64,000 nucleotides of DNA, taken from positions 1-64,000 of the forward strand of contig JAEZMV010000005.1 of NCBI GenBank assembly GCA_023414875.1, written 5' to 3'. The notes beneath the pieces are model-generated. The model saw nothing but the letters and a program-made list of their open reading frames with translations, made no database searches and was not told the origin of the DNA. Made by a program: the position numbers and the translations under genes. Below are positions 34,792-42,608 of this stretch, piece after piece. How positions within the stretch are numbered: position 1 is the stretch's first letter; every line of letters begins with the position of its first letter. The stretch comes from Bacillota bacterium. Its GTDB lineage: Bacteria > Bacillota > Clostridia > Lachnospirales > Lachnospiraceae.

Positions 34792-35796
34792 TTATCTGAT
34801 TCTTTCCGGAAAGCCAACCTTCTTTTGAACTTTCCGTAAGGTTTTTGTTGCATAGTAATTTGCTTTTTCAGCATTCGCCTTAATAATACTGTCAATGTAG
34901 TCCTTATCCTTCTGTAGTTCTGCAAATTTATCCTGGATTGGCTTTAACATTCCAATAACTGCCTCACCAACGGCAAGCTTGAAGTCTCCATAGCCGGTGT
35001 TAACAAATTCTTTCTCAATGTCAATTACGGACTTCCCGGTAGCTATTCCATAAATATCGATCAAGTTCTTAATTCCGGGTTTCTCATCGGAATACCTTAT
35101 CTCATTATCCGAATCTGTAACTGCTCTTTTGAATTTTCGTATGATGGAATCCGGATCATCCATGAGGTATATGCTAGCATTCGCATTTTCATCGGATTTT
35201 GACATCTTCTTTTCCGGTTCCTGAAGACTCATGATTTTTGCTCCCTGCTTAACAATATATGGATCAGGAATCGTAAATACATCTCCGTAGATTGAATTAA
35301 AACGTTCCGCGATATCACGTGTAATTTCTAAATGTTGTTTTTGATCCGACCCTACCGGTACAACATCGGATTGGAATAATAGAATATCTGCAGCCATAAG
35401 CACTGGGTAAGTATATAGTCCAGCATTTATATTATCTGCATGTTTTGCTGCTTTATCCTTGAATTGTGTCATTCGGTTTAACTCACCCATATAAGTAAAA
35501 CAATTTAAAATCCAACCCAATTCAGCATGCGCGGACACATGGGACTGATAATATATGCAGTTCTTATCAGGATTAAGTCCTGCAGCAATATATAATGTAA
35601 GCAGTGCTCTTGCTCTTTTCCTAAGCTCCGCAGGATCCTGACGGACTGTAATGGAATGCATATCAACCACGCAATAGAAGCATTCATATTCATCTTCAAG
35701 TGTTACCCAATTTTTTAAAGCTCCCAAATAGTTTCCTAAGGTCAACGTTCCGGTAGCCTGCATTCCGCTAAATAATGATTTCTTTCCGTCTAACAT
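34792..35796 (-). CDS. trpS: Tryptophanyl-tRNA synthetase
   Basis: 334 residues, class Ic synthetase that charges tRNA-Trp. The HIGH-equivalent is in SGMQATGTLTLGNYLGALKNW near the N-terminus; the KMSKS loop is KKMSKSDENAN around residue 195. VVPVGSDQKQHLEITRDIAERFN is also conserved. Length is normal. The 230 bases upstream show no T-box leader motif that I can find, which is notable since many Firmicute trpS genes have one. It is followed by a strong terminator and is probably monocistronic. Confidence 0.97.
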   Translation of the reverse strand: MLDGKKSLFSGMQATGTLTLGNYLGALKNWVTLEDEYECFYCVVDMHSITVRQDPAELRKRARALLTLYIAAGLNPDKNCIYYQSHVSAHAELGWILNCFTYMGELNRMTQFKDKAAKHADNINAGLYTYPVLMAADILLFQSDVVPVGSDQKQHLEITRDIAERFNSIYGDVFTIPDPYIVKQGAKIMSLQEPEKKMSKSDENANASIYLMDDPDSIIRKFKRAVTDSDNEIRYSDEKPGIKNLIDIYGIATGKSVIDIEKEFVNTGYGDFKLAVGEAVIGMLKPIQDKFAELQKDKDYIDSIIKANAEKANYYATKTLRKVQKKVGFPERIR

Positions 35797-36028
35797 AGTT
35801 CCACATCCTATTCGTTAGTCAAGTTAAGCCATACTTTGAAATAACTTAAGCATGCTCTCAAACCTGCTTATTATGATTATTTTCTATATCATTCAATATA
35901 TAAAGAAAGCAAACAAATGTCAATGTTTACTTTCCTACTTTCTATCTTGTGTTGCTCCAATTTACTCTATTCTTCCTCTGCTACTACTCTATCCTTCAAT
36001 ACAATATAATGGAAAGCTATCATTCATT

Positions 36029-36658
36029 TTAGCAGTATAGATCTGTAAGTTCATGAAGAGAATCCACAACCTTGTCGTATTCCTTAACGTTACCAAAACC
36101 GTATCTGGCGAATACAAATGGAATCCCTGCTTCCTTTGCTGCATCAGCATCTCCCTGTGTATCTCCAACATAAATAGGATGCTTTAGTTGATGCCTTTCT
36201 ATCATCATCCGAATATTATCAGCTTTCAACTTTCCGGTTCGTCCAGGGTACTCATAATCAATAAAATATTTTTCTAAATGCGGGTTCGCCTGGAAAAAGC
36301 ATTGAATATAGCCCTCTTGGCAATTACTCACAATCAAAAGCTTATACTTGGCAGACAGCTTTATCAGAGCCTCCTCTAAACCATCATAAAGGGTAGCACC
36401 GTGTTCCGCTAAATATTCACATTCATAGGAGCAACATTCTCTCATAACCTCTACTGCATGCTCCTCGTTAACGCTTTGATATAGCTTTACAGCGATTACA
36501 TCCAGAGGCAAACCAAATAGTCCCTGTAATCGCTCTGCGGTCACTTCATCCGTGACCTCCGGATATTTTTCATTTATTATTTTCTTAAACGCAATTGCTA
36601 CTTCCGGAGTAGAATTCCATAGTGTTCCATCCATATCAAAAATTATACTATCAATCAT
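36029..36658 (-). CDS. HAD-superfamily phosphatase (phosphoglycolate phosphatase-like)
   Basis: 209 residues. All four HAD motifs can be seen: IIFDMDGTLWNS (nucleophile Asp 8 and acid Asp 10), LLIVSNCQEG, a Lys in GRTGKLKADNI, and PIYVGDTQGDADAAKEAGIPF. The cap is helical (C1), as in Gph/PGP-type phosphatases acting on small sugar phosphates. The substrate is not known. It lies 230 bases upstream of trpS on the same strand; no operon partner is obvious. The 262 bases before it contain nothing recognised. Confidence 0.88.
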   Translation of the reverse strand: MIDSIIFDMDGTLWNSTPEVAIAFKKIINEKYPEVTDEVTAERLQGLFGLPLDVIAVKLYQSVNEEHAVEVMRECCSYECEYLAEHGATLYDGLEEALIKLSAKYKLLIVSNCQEGYIQCFFQANPHLEKYFIDYEYPGRTGKLKADNIRMMIERHQLKHPIYVGDTQGDADAAKEAGIPFVFARYGFGNVKEYDKVVDSLHELTDLYC

Positions 36659-36920
36659 ATCACTTTTCCTTAAGGTTATTAAGTGTCACCACAACTGCAG
36701 TTACACTTTCAAATACTATAATGCCCTCTAATTTGACTATTGTCAACACTATTTCTGTCCTGATTAATAACTATTAGCCTAGTAATAATATCATTTTAAC
36801 TATTTAAAAAAATCCGCAAAAAACCTCTACGGTTCATTGCAGACAATTAAATTCTTTATCATTCATATTATTATGCTTTATTATACTCATATCTTTCATA
36901 TACTAATCATCTACTAAGGT

Positions 36921-37598
36921 TTATATCCTTCTGTCTTCTATTATCTCTCCATCCTTCAGTTTAATGATATGATCTACATAAATACTGACCTCTGGATCGT
37001 TTGTCACCATAATCAATGTTCTATGATATTCGTATACGATATTCAACAAAAACTCCAGAATATCTCTATCCATCTGATGATAGCCATAATCATTAGGTTC
37101 ATCCATCAGTATAATGCTTGGCTGGTTAATCAAGGCCCTTGCATACGCAGCACAATGAAGCTGACTCATGGATACTTGTTTTGGATACCGGGATAAAATC
37201 CTGGAGATATGTAACCGATCCGTCAGCTCCTTATAATAATTCTCATCATATTGTTTCTGGGCCAGCAACGCAGGCATTATGATATTCTCATGGATGGTAA
37301 GTTCCGATATAAAGCTATCATTATTGAATAAATATCCTACTTCTTTTCGTCGAACAATAGCCAACTCATCATCATTAAACCTGGAGACATTTTTATGATT
37401 AATTGACAAATCTCCGCTGGTAGGGCGTTCGAGTCCACCCAGTAATCGCAGCAGAGTAGACTTGCCTGAGTTTTTTTCACCGCAGATTGCCACGCATTCT
37501 CCTGCATTGACTTCAATGTTACAGTTATTGATGGCATTTATGAAAACATTATTTCTTAGGTATCTTTTATATAGCTTCGTGCTCTTTAATATTGCCAT
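36921..37598 (-). CDS. ABC ATPase with degenerate signature and H-loop
   Basis: 225 residues, in the MacB/LolD-like group that partners FtsX-type permeases. Walker A is GEKNSGKSTLLRLLGG (residues about 36-51) and Walker B SIILMDEPNDYG, both good. However, the ABC signature, normally LSGGQ, reads VSMSQ, the D-loop region lacks SALD, and the H-loop His is Asn (MVTNDPEV), so hydrolysis may be weak. It begins two bases after the stop of the small permease gene and is last in a unit starting with two tiny ORFs, downstream of a LytTR two-component pair. It probably drives peptide export, sensing or immunity. Confidence 0.85.
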   Translation of the reverse strand: MAILKSTKLYKRYLRNNVFINAINNCNIEVNAGECVAICGEKNSGKSTLLRLLGGLERPTSGDLSINHKNVSRFNDDELAIVRRKEVGYLFNNDSFISELTIHENIIMPALLAQKQYDENYYKELTDRLHISRILSRYPKQVSMSQLHCAAYARALINQPSIILMDEPNDYGYHQMDRDILEFLLNIVYEYHRTLIMVTNDPEVSIYVDHIIKLKDGEIIEDRRI

Positions 37599-37600
37599 AT

Positions 37601-38194
37601 TTAAATCACTTCCTTACCGATTATTTCATTATCAGATAAAATATTCGATAGCGGCATTTTTCTAATTCCAATCTCCAGGTAAATCCCCAGAGATATAATA
37701 AAGCAACAGGCTGCACCAGCGATTAATAAAAAGGTGCTGGAGGAATCAATAATTCTCAAAGTATTTTGGTTTAGAGAAAACCCTCCCAGCAGACTCAGGA
37801 TACTTCCCGTTATCATATATCCCCCAAATAAGCCTATCGGAATGGTTACAATAATCAGGAAGATCATCTGAACAAAAATTAAAATACGAATATTATGCTT
37901 CGTTGCACCGAGTGCCTTTAGTATGCAATAATCTCTTACTCCTGATTTCATAATATTATAGTACTGGCTGATGACAAAGGTAATTCCACCTATCATAAAT
38001 ATGGTACGTATACTGATATATAAATATCGTATGTTTGACGATTTATTTTCGGTGCTTAAAACCAGAATATTATCTATATATATCATGGTGATAACTATAG
38101 CGATATACGCTGCTATTATCGAAAATATTACAAGTATATAATTAAAACGATGTCTGATAAATATTAATTTCAAATAAGTTTTTAATAAATTCAT
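37601..38194 (-). CDS. Mini FtsX-type ABC permease
   Basis: About 197 residues from the ATG at 38194, chosen because AAAGG lies six to nine bases before it. Four membrane helices are predicted (about 20-42, 66-88, 110-135, 155-180). RDYCILKALGATKHNIRIL after helix two matches the FtsX-domain coupling motif. There is no large extracytoplasmic domain, so it is about half a typical MacB permease and probably works as a dimer. Its start overlaps the stop of the Trp-rich 49-residue ORF by ATGA, indicating coupled translation, and the ATPase gene follows at once. Confidence 0.8.
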   Translation of the reverse strand: MNLLKTYLKLIFIRHRFNYILVIFSIIAAYIAIVITMIYIDNILVLSTENKSSNIRYLYISIRTIFMIGGITFVISQYYNIMKSGVRDYCILKALGATKHNIRILIFVQMIFLIIVTIPIGLFGGYMITGSILSLLGGFSLNQNTLRIIDSSSTFLLIAGAACCFIISLGIYLEIGIRKMPLSNILSDNEIIGKEVI

Positions 38195-38340
38195 ATCCAT
38201 CCTTTCTCTAATCCGTTAGGCACAGAATGCTTGGAATTGATGATATCAACCCAAGCATCCCATGACATTAAAAAATGAATCGGTAAAGTATTTATTCCCC
38301 AATAGATACTTTCAAGGCGAATTATTTGCCGCCAAACCAT
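38191..38340 (-). CDS. Trp-rich 49-residue ORF coupled to the permease
   Basis: This ORF runs from ATG 38340 to a TGA at 38191-38193 that overlaps the permease start in ATGA. It begins MVWRQIIRL, has five tryptophans, and includes YWGINTLPIHFLMSWDAW, then NSKHSVPNGLEKGWI. Its own ribosome-binding site is weak, so it may be translated by re-initiation from the overlapping 16-residue ORF. It lacks a leader peptide or double-Gly site. It might be a peptide substrate, an immunity factor or a small transporter subunit; it could also be a non-coding leader. No homologue is recalled. Confidence 0.4.
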   Translation of the reverse strand: MVWRQIIRLESIYWGINTLPIHFLMSWDAWVDIINSKHSVPNGLEKGWI

Positions 38341-38372
38341 CTATATATCATCTCAAGTAAATCTAAACCCAT
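38322..38372 (-). CDS. 16-residue peptide ORF with strong ribosome-binding site
   Basis: The ORF encodes MGLDLLEMIYRWFGGK. AAGGAGG (38381-38387) lies eight bases before the ATG, one of the best initiation sites in the window. Drawn as a helix, the leucines, Met, Ile, Trp and Phe fall on one side, so it is amphipathic, recalling leaderless peptides such as phenol-soluble modulins and some signal peptides. It is the first ORF after the LytTR-type repeats and the promoter-like sequence at 38430-38455, ahead of an ABC transporter. A translated leader with regulatory function is the alternative. Confidence 0.5.
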   Translation of the reverse strand: MGLDLLEMIYRWFGGK

Positions 38373-38393
38373 AATGTTATCCTCCTTCTTCAT

Positions 38394-38441
38394 AAGAAAA
38401 AGACCTTGGTTACATGCTTTTTATAGCATATAACTAAGGTC
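38394..38441 (-). terminator. Terminator of the kinase gene overlapping a promoter
   Basis: GACCTTAGTTA/TAACCAAGGTC stem with TATGCT/AGCATG-type inner pairs (38402-38441), followed by TTTTTCTTATG on the minus strand. The upstream arm also carries TTATAT, a possible -10 for the next transcript with TTGTCC (38450-38455) as -35 and 17-base spacing. Confidence 0.75.
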
Positions 38442-38458
38442 CCCTCAATAGGACAAGA

Positions 38459-38517
38459 CATGAACGTCGATTTTTCCTGCATGAACGTCGATTTTTTAAA
38501 ATGACACTCGATTTTTC
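38459..38517 (-). promoter_or_regulatory. Three 21-bp-period direct repeats, LytTR-type operator
   Basis: CATGAACGTCGATTTTT occurs at 38459-38475 and 38480-38496, with a third, degenerate copy ATGACACTCGATTTTT at 38501-38516. On the minus strand the core reads GACGTTCAT, one base from the LytTR-family consensus (9-bp direct repeats two helical turns apart). The third copy overlaps the 3' end of the kinase gene. They sit just upstream of a possible -35, the right place for activation by the adjacent LytTR regulator. Confidence 0.7.
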
Positions 38518-39812
38518 ATGTTTATTTCAACATAGAACTGATGATCTTCGCTTATGAAATTTACCATACCATCGTATTTTTTTACTCTCTGAGTTAAATT
38601 CTTAACACCAAAACCATGAATGCTTTTATCCTTCTTCGTAGTAATAATTTTCCCCTCATGAATATCAACCTTTGCTCCTACCGGATTCTTTACATCGATA
38701 TATAAATCCTCTTTAAAACTACTAATTTTAATATCAATATAATAAATACAATCTGCCTCCCGTTCTATCCTAAGAATTGCTTCTACGGCATTTGAAACAG
38801 TATTAGCAAAGATAACACACAAATCCATGGGTGCAACCTTAAGGTCCTCCGGAAATCCTCCCTCCAATCGAATTTCGATATTATCCTTACGATATCTACT
38901 CTGAGCATCATTTAATATAGCATTCACGATATCATTCCCTGTCTCAAATAAGTCGCTTGAAAGATCAGAGGTTTCGATCAATTGATTGATATACTGCTCC
39001 ATCTCAGAAAACTTATTTGCCTTATATAAGCCACGGATACATGCAAAATGATTTTTCATTTCATGACGGATACTACGCATCTCCTGCTGTTTCTCGTGCA
39101 CCAGCATATAATACTGCTGTTGAGATTCTATGATACTTTGATTGATTAGGGATAGCGCTTTATAATTATCTCTTGATTCTGTAATAATGATCATCATTAG
39201 ACCGGCTACATTATATGAGATTACAACGATTATAGTGACAATGACCATCGTTCTTCGTGCACTTTCCGTTGCTTCACTGTTTGATCTTACCATAAGCGCT
39301 GCTAAAATCAGCAAACCCGTACCTGCACCTGCAAATAGTAATGCATAAATTCTTTTAGAGATACTTATTTGTAAAGAGTTTTTTTTCCTGTTCTTTTTTA
39401 TAAAAACAATAATACTTAATACCAAAAGATCGCCTGAATTTAAAATAATACGGAGGTTTTCATCATTAAAGAATTCATGGTCAGATAAATTAATTACTCC
39501 AACGATACAGGCATCAAGAAGTAACAATAATACATAAGCCAGTAATGAATATGCAAATTTTTTAATGTAATTACCCTCAAGCAAAAAACAAACCGATACT
39601 GTAACCATGATAATTAATAACACGGTAAAAATATCATTATTTTTGCTGTAGTTAAGACCTGATATAAGTAATATTATGCTCTGAATTATTCCTACGAGTA
39701 TATACAGGTTTTTTTTCTTGATAGGCTGAAAATTCATGATCCCCCATAAGAAAATCCATAACTTTATAAAATCAACCAAATAAACATAAATCACATACCC
39801 GATATCCTTCAT
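38496..39812 (-). CDS. AgrC/ComD-like sensor histidine kinase (GHKL type)
   Basis: 438 residues. The first half has about seven hydrophobic helices (residues 1-215) typical of peptide-pheromone receptors. After a linker helix, the phospho-acceptor region reads MRSIRHEMKNHFACIRGLY (His near 260), then the GHKL ATPase with VIFANTVSNAVEAIL (N box) and HGFGVKNLTQRVKKYDG (G box). The family senses small peptides outside the cell and phosphorylates a LytTR regulator, whose gene lies just upstream, 14 bases away. Candidate ligands would be the small peptide ORFs downstream. Confidence 0.92.
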   Translation of the reverse strand: MKDIGYVIYVYLVDFIKLWIFLWGIMNFQPIKKKNLYILVGIIQSIILLISGLNYSKNNDIFTVLLIIMVTVSVCFLLEGNYIKKFAYSLLAYVLLLLLDACIVGVINLSDHEFFNDENLRIILNSGDLLVLSIIVFIKKNRKKNSLQISISKRIYALLFAGAGTGLLILAALMVRSNSEATESARRTMVIVTIIVVISYNVAGLMMIIITESRDNYKALSLINQSIIESQQQYYMLVHEKQQEMRSIRHEMKNHFACIRGLYKANKFSEMEQYINQLIETSDLSSDLFETGNDIVNAILNDAQSRYRKDNIEIRLEGGFPEDLKVAPMDLCVIFANTVSNAVEAILRIEREADCIYYIDIKISSFKEDLYIDVKNPVGAKVDIHEGKIITTKKDKSIHGFGVKNLTQRVKKYDGMVNFISEDHQFYVEINMKNRVSF

Positions 39813-39826
39813 GTATTATAGTCTCC

Positions 39827-40525
39827 TTATCTTGCGTTTCTTCTTCGGTATGCTTTACAGGCTTTCTTAAGTCTTCCGATTTGACGTATCGCAACCTCCA
39901 CCTTCTCACCATTATCTAAAATAATATTTTTACCGATTTCATCGATATATCCCATATTTACAATATAGGCTTTATGAACACGAAAGAAATCCCCAGTGTT
40001 AAGTATGCCCTCCCATTCCGTCATGGTTATCGTACTCTCATAAGAGCCTTTACTGGTACGTACAACCGTAAAGCGGTTTATATACTCTATGTAGATGATG
40101 TCCTTAAGTTTTACAAATAAGATTTCTCCGTCTAAACCAACAATTGCTTTATAATTCTTTGTTATTTCATGAATAGCTTCGGTTAATGTCAACATAAACT
40201 CTTTTTCGTTAATTGGTTTCAACAGATAGCGAAAGGCTTTAACCCGGTAGCCGGCCTGCATAAAACCCTTATACCCAGTAAGAAAAATGATAAACATACT
40301 ATCATCCTTCTCCCTGATCCTTTCAGCTGTTTTGAGGCCATTAATTCCATGCATCTGAATGTCTAAAAAAAGAATATCAATCGATTTATTATATGCCAGC
40401 AGTTCTTCTCCTGAAGAAAAACAGATTGTTTCTATCTCTGCTAAGTTTGAGGACTTGAATTCTCTGCACAATCGTATCAGTTCATCTCGTATGATTGCTT
40501 CATCATCACATATACCAATTAGCAT
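39827..40525 (-). CDS. LytTR-family response regulator
   Basis: 232 residues. An N-terminal receiver domain has the acidic pair in IGICDDEAIIRDEL, phospho-acceptor Asp in ILFLDIQMHGINGLKTAERI near residue 55, and Lys in FRYLLKPINEKEF. The C-terminal LytTR DNA-binding domain (about 130-228) includes IIYIEYINRFTVVRTSKGSY and FFRVHKAYIVNMGYIDEI. LytTR proteins bind direct repeats of 9 bp spaced by two helical turns; a matching set is found at 38459-38517. The promoter at 40566-40594 shows no such repeats, so the pair itself may be constitutive. Confidence 0.94.
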   Translation of the reverse strand: MLIGICDDEAIIRDELIRLCREFKSSNLAEIETICFSSGEELLAYNKSIDILFLDIQMHGINGLKTAERIREKDDSMFIIFLTGYKGFMQAGYRVKAFRYLLKPINEKEFMLTLTEAIHEITKNYKAIVGLDGEILFVKLKDIIYIEYINRFTVVRTSKGSYESTITMTEWEGILNTGDFFRVHKAYIVNMGYIDEIGKNIILDNGEKVEVAIRQIGRLKKACKAYRRRNAR

Positions 40526-40565
40526 AATTATTCCTCCTCTTCCATATAATGCAAATTATTATAAT

Positions 40566-40594
40566 ATCATAGCAATCCTCTATTAATCCGTCAA
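40566..40594 (-). promoter_or_regulatory. Promoter of the LytTR two-component operon
   Basis: TTGACG (40589-40594), 17 bases and TATGAT (40566-40571) on the minus strand, about 40 bases upstream of the regulator start. Confidence 0.65.
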
Positions 40595-40725
40595 GATATT
40601 ACATAATAATGCCAATAAAACTGATATCCAAATTAATTATTCTTATGTTATAATATTTCATAACAGATTACTGATGTAAGGACGATGCATATAAAATCCT
40701 AAGAAATAATGAAAGGAAGATAGAC

Positions 40726-41205
40726 ATGAAGCAGATAGCAAGTTTTACGATTGATCATATGAAATTACTAAGAGGCATCTATGTATCCAGAAAAGATAAA
40801 ATAGGAAACGAAGTCATCACCACCTTTGATATTCGAATGACACGACCTAATTTTGAACCCGTAATGCTTACCGGAGAAATGCATACCATTGAGCACTTAG
40901 GAGCAACATTTTTACGCAACCATACTGAATTCGCAGAGAAGACAGTATATTTTGGACCTATGGGATGCCGCACAGGATTCTATCTTTTATTAGGCGGTGA
41001 TTACACCTCTAATGAGATTATTCCTCTCTTAACCGAGATGTTTGAATTTATTCGAGACTTTGAAGGAGAAATCCCAGGCGCCACTGCAATCAATTGTGGT
41101 AATTATAGTGATATGAATCTTGATTTAGCAAAGTTTTATGCCGGAAAGTTTTTGAATGAGATACTTTACAAAATCGATGAGGAGCATCTTACGTATCCGG
41201 TTTAA
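40726..41205 (+). CDS. luxS: S-ribosylhomocysteine lyase LuxS
   Basis: 159 residues, full length. LuxS splits S-ribosylhomocysteine into homocysteine and DPD, the precursor of autoinducer-2, in the activated methyl cycle. Iron ligands are in the HTIEHLGATFLRNH motif (two His near 53 and 57) and the later Cys in INCGNYSDMNL; GCRTGFYLLL holds the catalytic Cys. It stands alone with a terminator at 41230. It is next to, and divergent from, the LytTR two-component operon; that closeness may be chance. Confidence 0.97.
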   Translation: MKQIASFTIDHMKLLRGIYVSRKDKIGNEVITTFDIRMTRPNFEPVMLTGEMHTIEHLGATFLRNHTEFAEKTVYFGPMGCRTGFYLLLGGDYTSNEIIPLLTEMFEFIRDFEGEIPGATAINCGNYSDMNLDLAKFYAGKFLNEILYKIDEEHLTYPV

Positions 41206-41229
41206 AATTAAGCCCATAAAGATAACCTT

Positions 41230-41277
41230 AAGTATGTTTATCAGACTATATCCTTGGTCTTTAAGCATACTTTTTTT
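41230..41277 (+). terminator. Terminator of luxS
   Basis: AAGTATG and AGAC arms pair with GGTCT and CATACTT (41230-41272) followed by TTTTTTT. Confidence 0.85.
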
Positions 41278-41358
41278 GAGTTGCCTTTTATCGCATAAAG
41301 GTTCATTTTTCGTACTTCGATGAATATAATGTAATGAGTATGAATAATGGGAGAAGCT

Positions 41359-42042
41359 ATGGCAGACCACGACATGTTCCACACAGTAGAGATTATGCGG
41401 GCAGCATCGCCTTATTTTGATTCCAGAAGCAGGGTTAGGGTTGAACTAATTACCAAGATGTTAGATCTCATGGTTAATCTGAGATCAAGCACCGGTTCTA
41501 ACAACATGGCTGCCTGTGGCTTTGATAACAGTAGTATTGACATTGAAGGCTTATTAAATGGTATTCGGCCCATATGCAACAATAGAGAGAGAATCTTTAT
41601 TGATAAAATTCTTAATTTTTTTAATATGAGAAGAATGTTTGAAATGTATAATAATATGATGGCAACTATGAAGACCATGCAGGAATTCGGAGGCTTCCCC
41701 TTTGGTGACTCTAATTCTAATGATACTGATAATGTCGCCGGTAATTTTTCCGGTTTTAATTTTGAATCAATCTTTGGAAATCAAAAGGAAAGCTCATATT
41801 CAGAAAGCTCTGATACCAAATATAACGAAAATGAAGAAGCTTCTGATGCTAATTCAGAAGATAGCCAGAATAATTATGGTAATTCAAATCCTATGAATAA
41901 TAAAATGTTTGAGATGCTAAAAGCCATGGTGCCACCTGAACAGTTAAGTACTTTCGAAAACTTTAGCATGCTTTTAAATACTATGTCATATGATAATAAT
42001 AACAGTAAACCCGATCATAACAAGGAGCATAGTGATGGCTGA
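41359..42042 (+). CDS. Hypothetical protein with Asn/Ser-rich middle
   Basis: About 227 residues from ATG 41359, chosen because GGGAG lies seven bases ahead; an ATG 12 bases earlier is less likely. The N-terminal 110 residues look folded and helical: FHTVEIMRAASPYFDSRSRV, ITKMLDLMVNLRS, then NRERIFIDKILNFF and MRRMFEMYNNMMATMKTM. The rest is low-complexity, rich in Asn, Ser and Glu, with a short helical end (KMFEMLKAMVPPEQL). No signal or membrane segment. It overlaps the next gene by eight bases, so the two probably act together. I do not know the family. Confidence 0.7.
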   Translation: MADHDMFHTVEIMRAASPYFDSRSRVRVELITKMLDLMVNLRSSTGSNNMAACGFDNSSIDIEGLLNGIRPICNNRERIFIDKILNFFNMRRMFEMYNNMMATMKTMQEFGGFPFGDSNSNDTDNVAGNFSGFNFESIFGNQKESSYSESSDTKYNENEEASDANSEDSQNNYGNSNPMNNKMFEMLKAMVPPEQLSTFENFSMLLNTMSYDNNNSKPDHNKEHSDG

Positions 42043-42310
42043 TACTTCCTGGACCAATAACCCAAAGCTTAATAACATTGATCCCCGCAAATTAGCAATT
42101 CTGTTGGATTTAGTAAAAGAAGCCGAAGGAAAACCGATGGATAAATTAGTTCCGTTATTAATGAATACAAATAAACGACTTCAACAGCAGAATATGACTT
42201 TTTCAAAGGATGAAAGCGATGTCATGATAGAAATCTTAACTAAGAATATGTCCCCAAAGGAGAAACAGCAGTTTGAAATCATTAAGAAAATGATGGCAAG
42301 CAGAAAATAA
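42035..42310 (+). CDS. Small hypothetical helical protein
   Basis: About 91 residues from ATG 42035, which has AAGGAG seven bases upstream; the frame is open further back but inside the preceding gene. The sequence begins MADTSWTNNPKLNNIDPRKL and then has amphipathic helices (LAILLDLVKEAEGKPMDKL, MIEILTKNMSPKEKQQFEII). The ending MSPKEKQQF resembles the preceding protein's VPPEQLSTF, so the pair may be related or bind each other. No known family. A combined terminator follows at 42333. Confidence 0.7.
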   Translation: MADTSWTNNPKLNNIDPRKLAILLDLVKEAEGKPMDKLVPLLMNTNKRLQQQNMTFSKDESDVMIEILTKNMSPKEKQQFEIIKKMMASRK

Positions 42311-42332
42311 CATTAACAGAATTATTAACTTT

Positions 42333-42424
42333 AAAGGGCCTGTCATAATGATGTGACCCCAATCGTTAGATGTTAGTCTAACTTTTGGGGGTCGGTTCAT
42401 AAATTATACGACGCCCTTTTTTTC
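42333..42424 (+). terminator. Terminator built from paired IS3-like ends
   Basis: AAAGGGC (42333-42339) pairs with GCCCTTT (42413-42419) and is followed by a T-run. Nested within are TGATGTGACCCCAATCGTTAG and, in reverse complement, TGAACCGACCCCCAAAAGTT, which resemble the terminal repeats of IS3-family elements placed back to back with no transposase between. It serves as terminator for the two hypothetical genes. Confidence 0.6.
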
Positions 42425-42473
42425 GTAGATAAAAAACCAAGGGATTGATACAAAATTCTTTTCTAATACTAGG

Positions 42474-42596
42474 TTGGAGTAATATATTCTCTTATTTCCT
42501 GCGTAAGTATGCACCGGTTAGCATGGCATCCTTATAGAATAAGCCATGCTGCGAGAGGCACAGGAAAAATCTCGAAAGGGAATGATATTACTCCAA
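42474..42596. other. Structured 123-base stem-loop element of unknown nature
   Basis: A perfect 12-bp outer stem (TTGGAGTAATAT/ATATTACTCCAA) encloses ATTC/GAAT, TTTCCTG/CAGGAAA and AGCATGGC/GCCATGCT stems in nested order, with asymmetric internal loops. There is no T-run, promoter or ORF. It lies between the preceding terminator and the 3' end of the debranching-enzyme gene. It could be a structured RNA or a degenerate miniature mobile element. Confidence 0.55.
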
Positions 42597-42608
42597 TATT
42601 AAAGCTGA

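Noticed and set aside
35797..36028. T-box leader before trpS
   Set aside because: I looked for the conserved T-box antiterminator sequence and a terminator hairpin before the start codon and found neither.
40620..40725. SAM riboswitch upstream of luxS
   Set aside because: The short leader has no conserved S-box core; only a TATAAT-like promoter and ribosome-binding site are seen.
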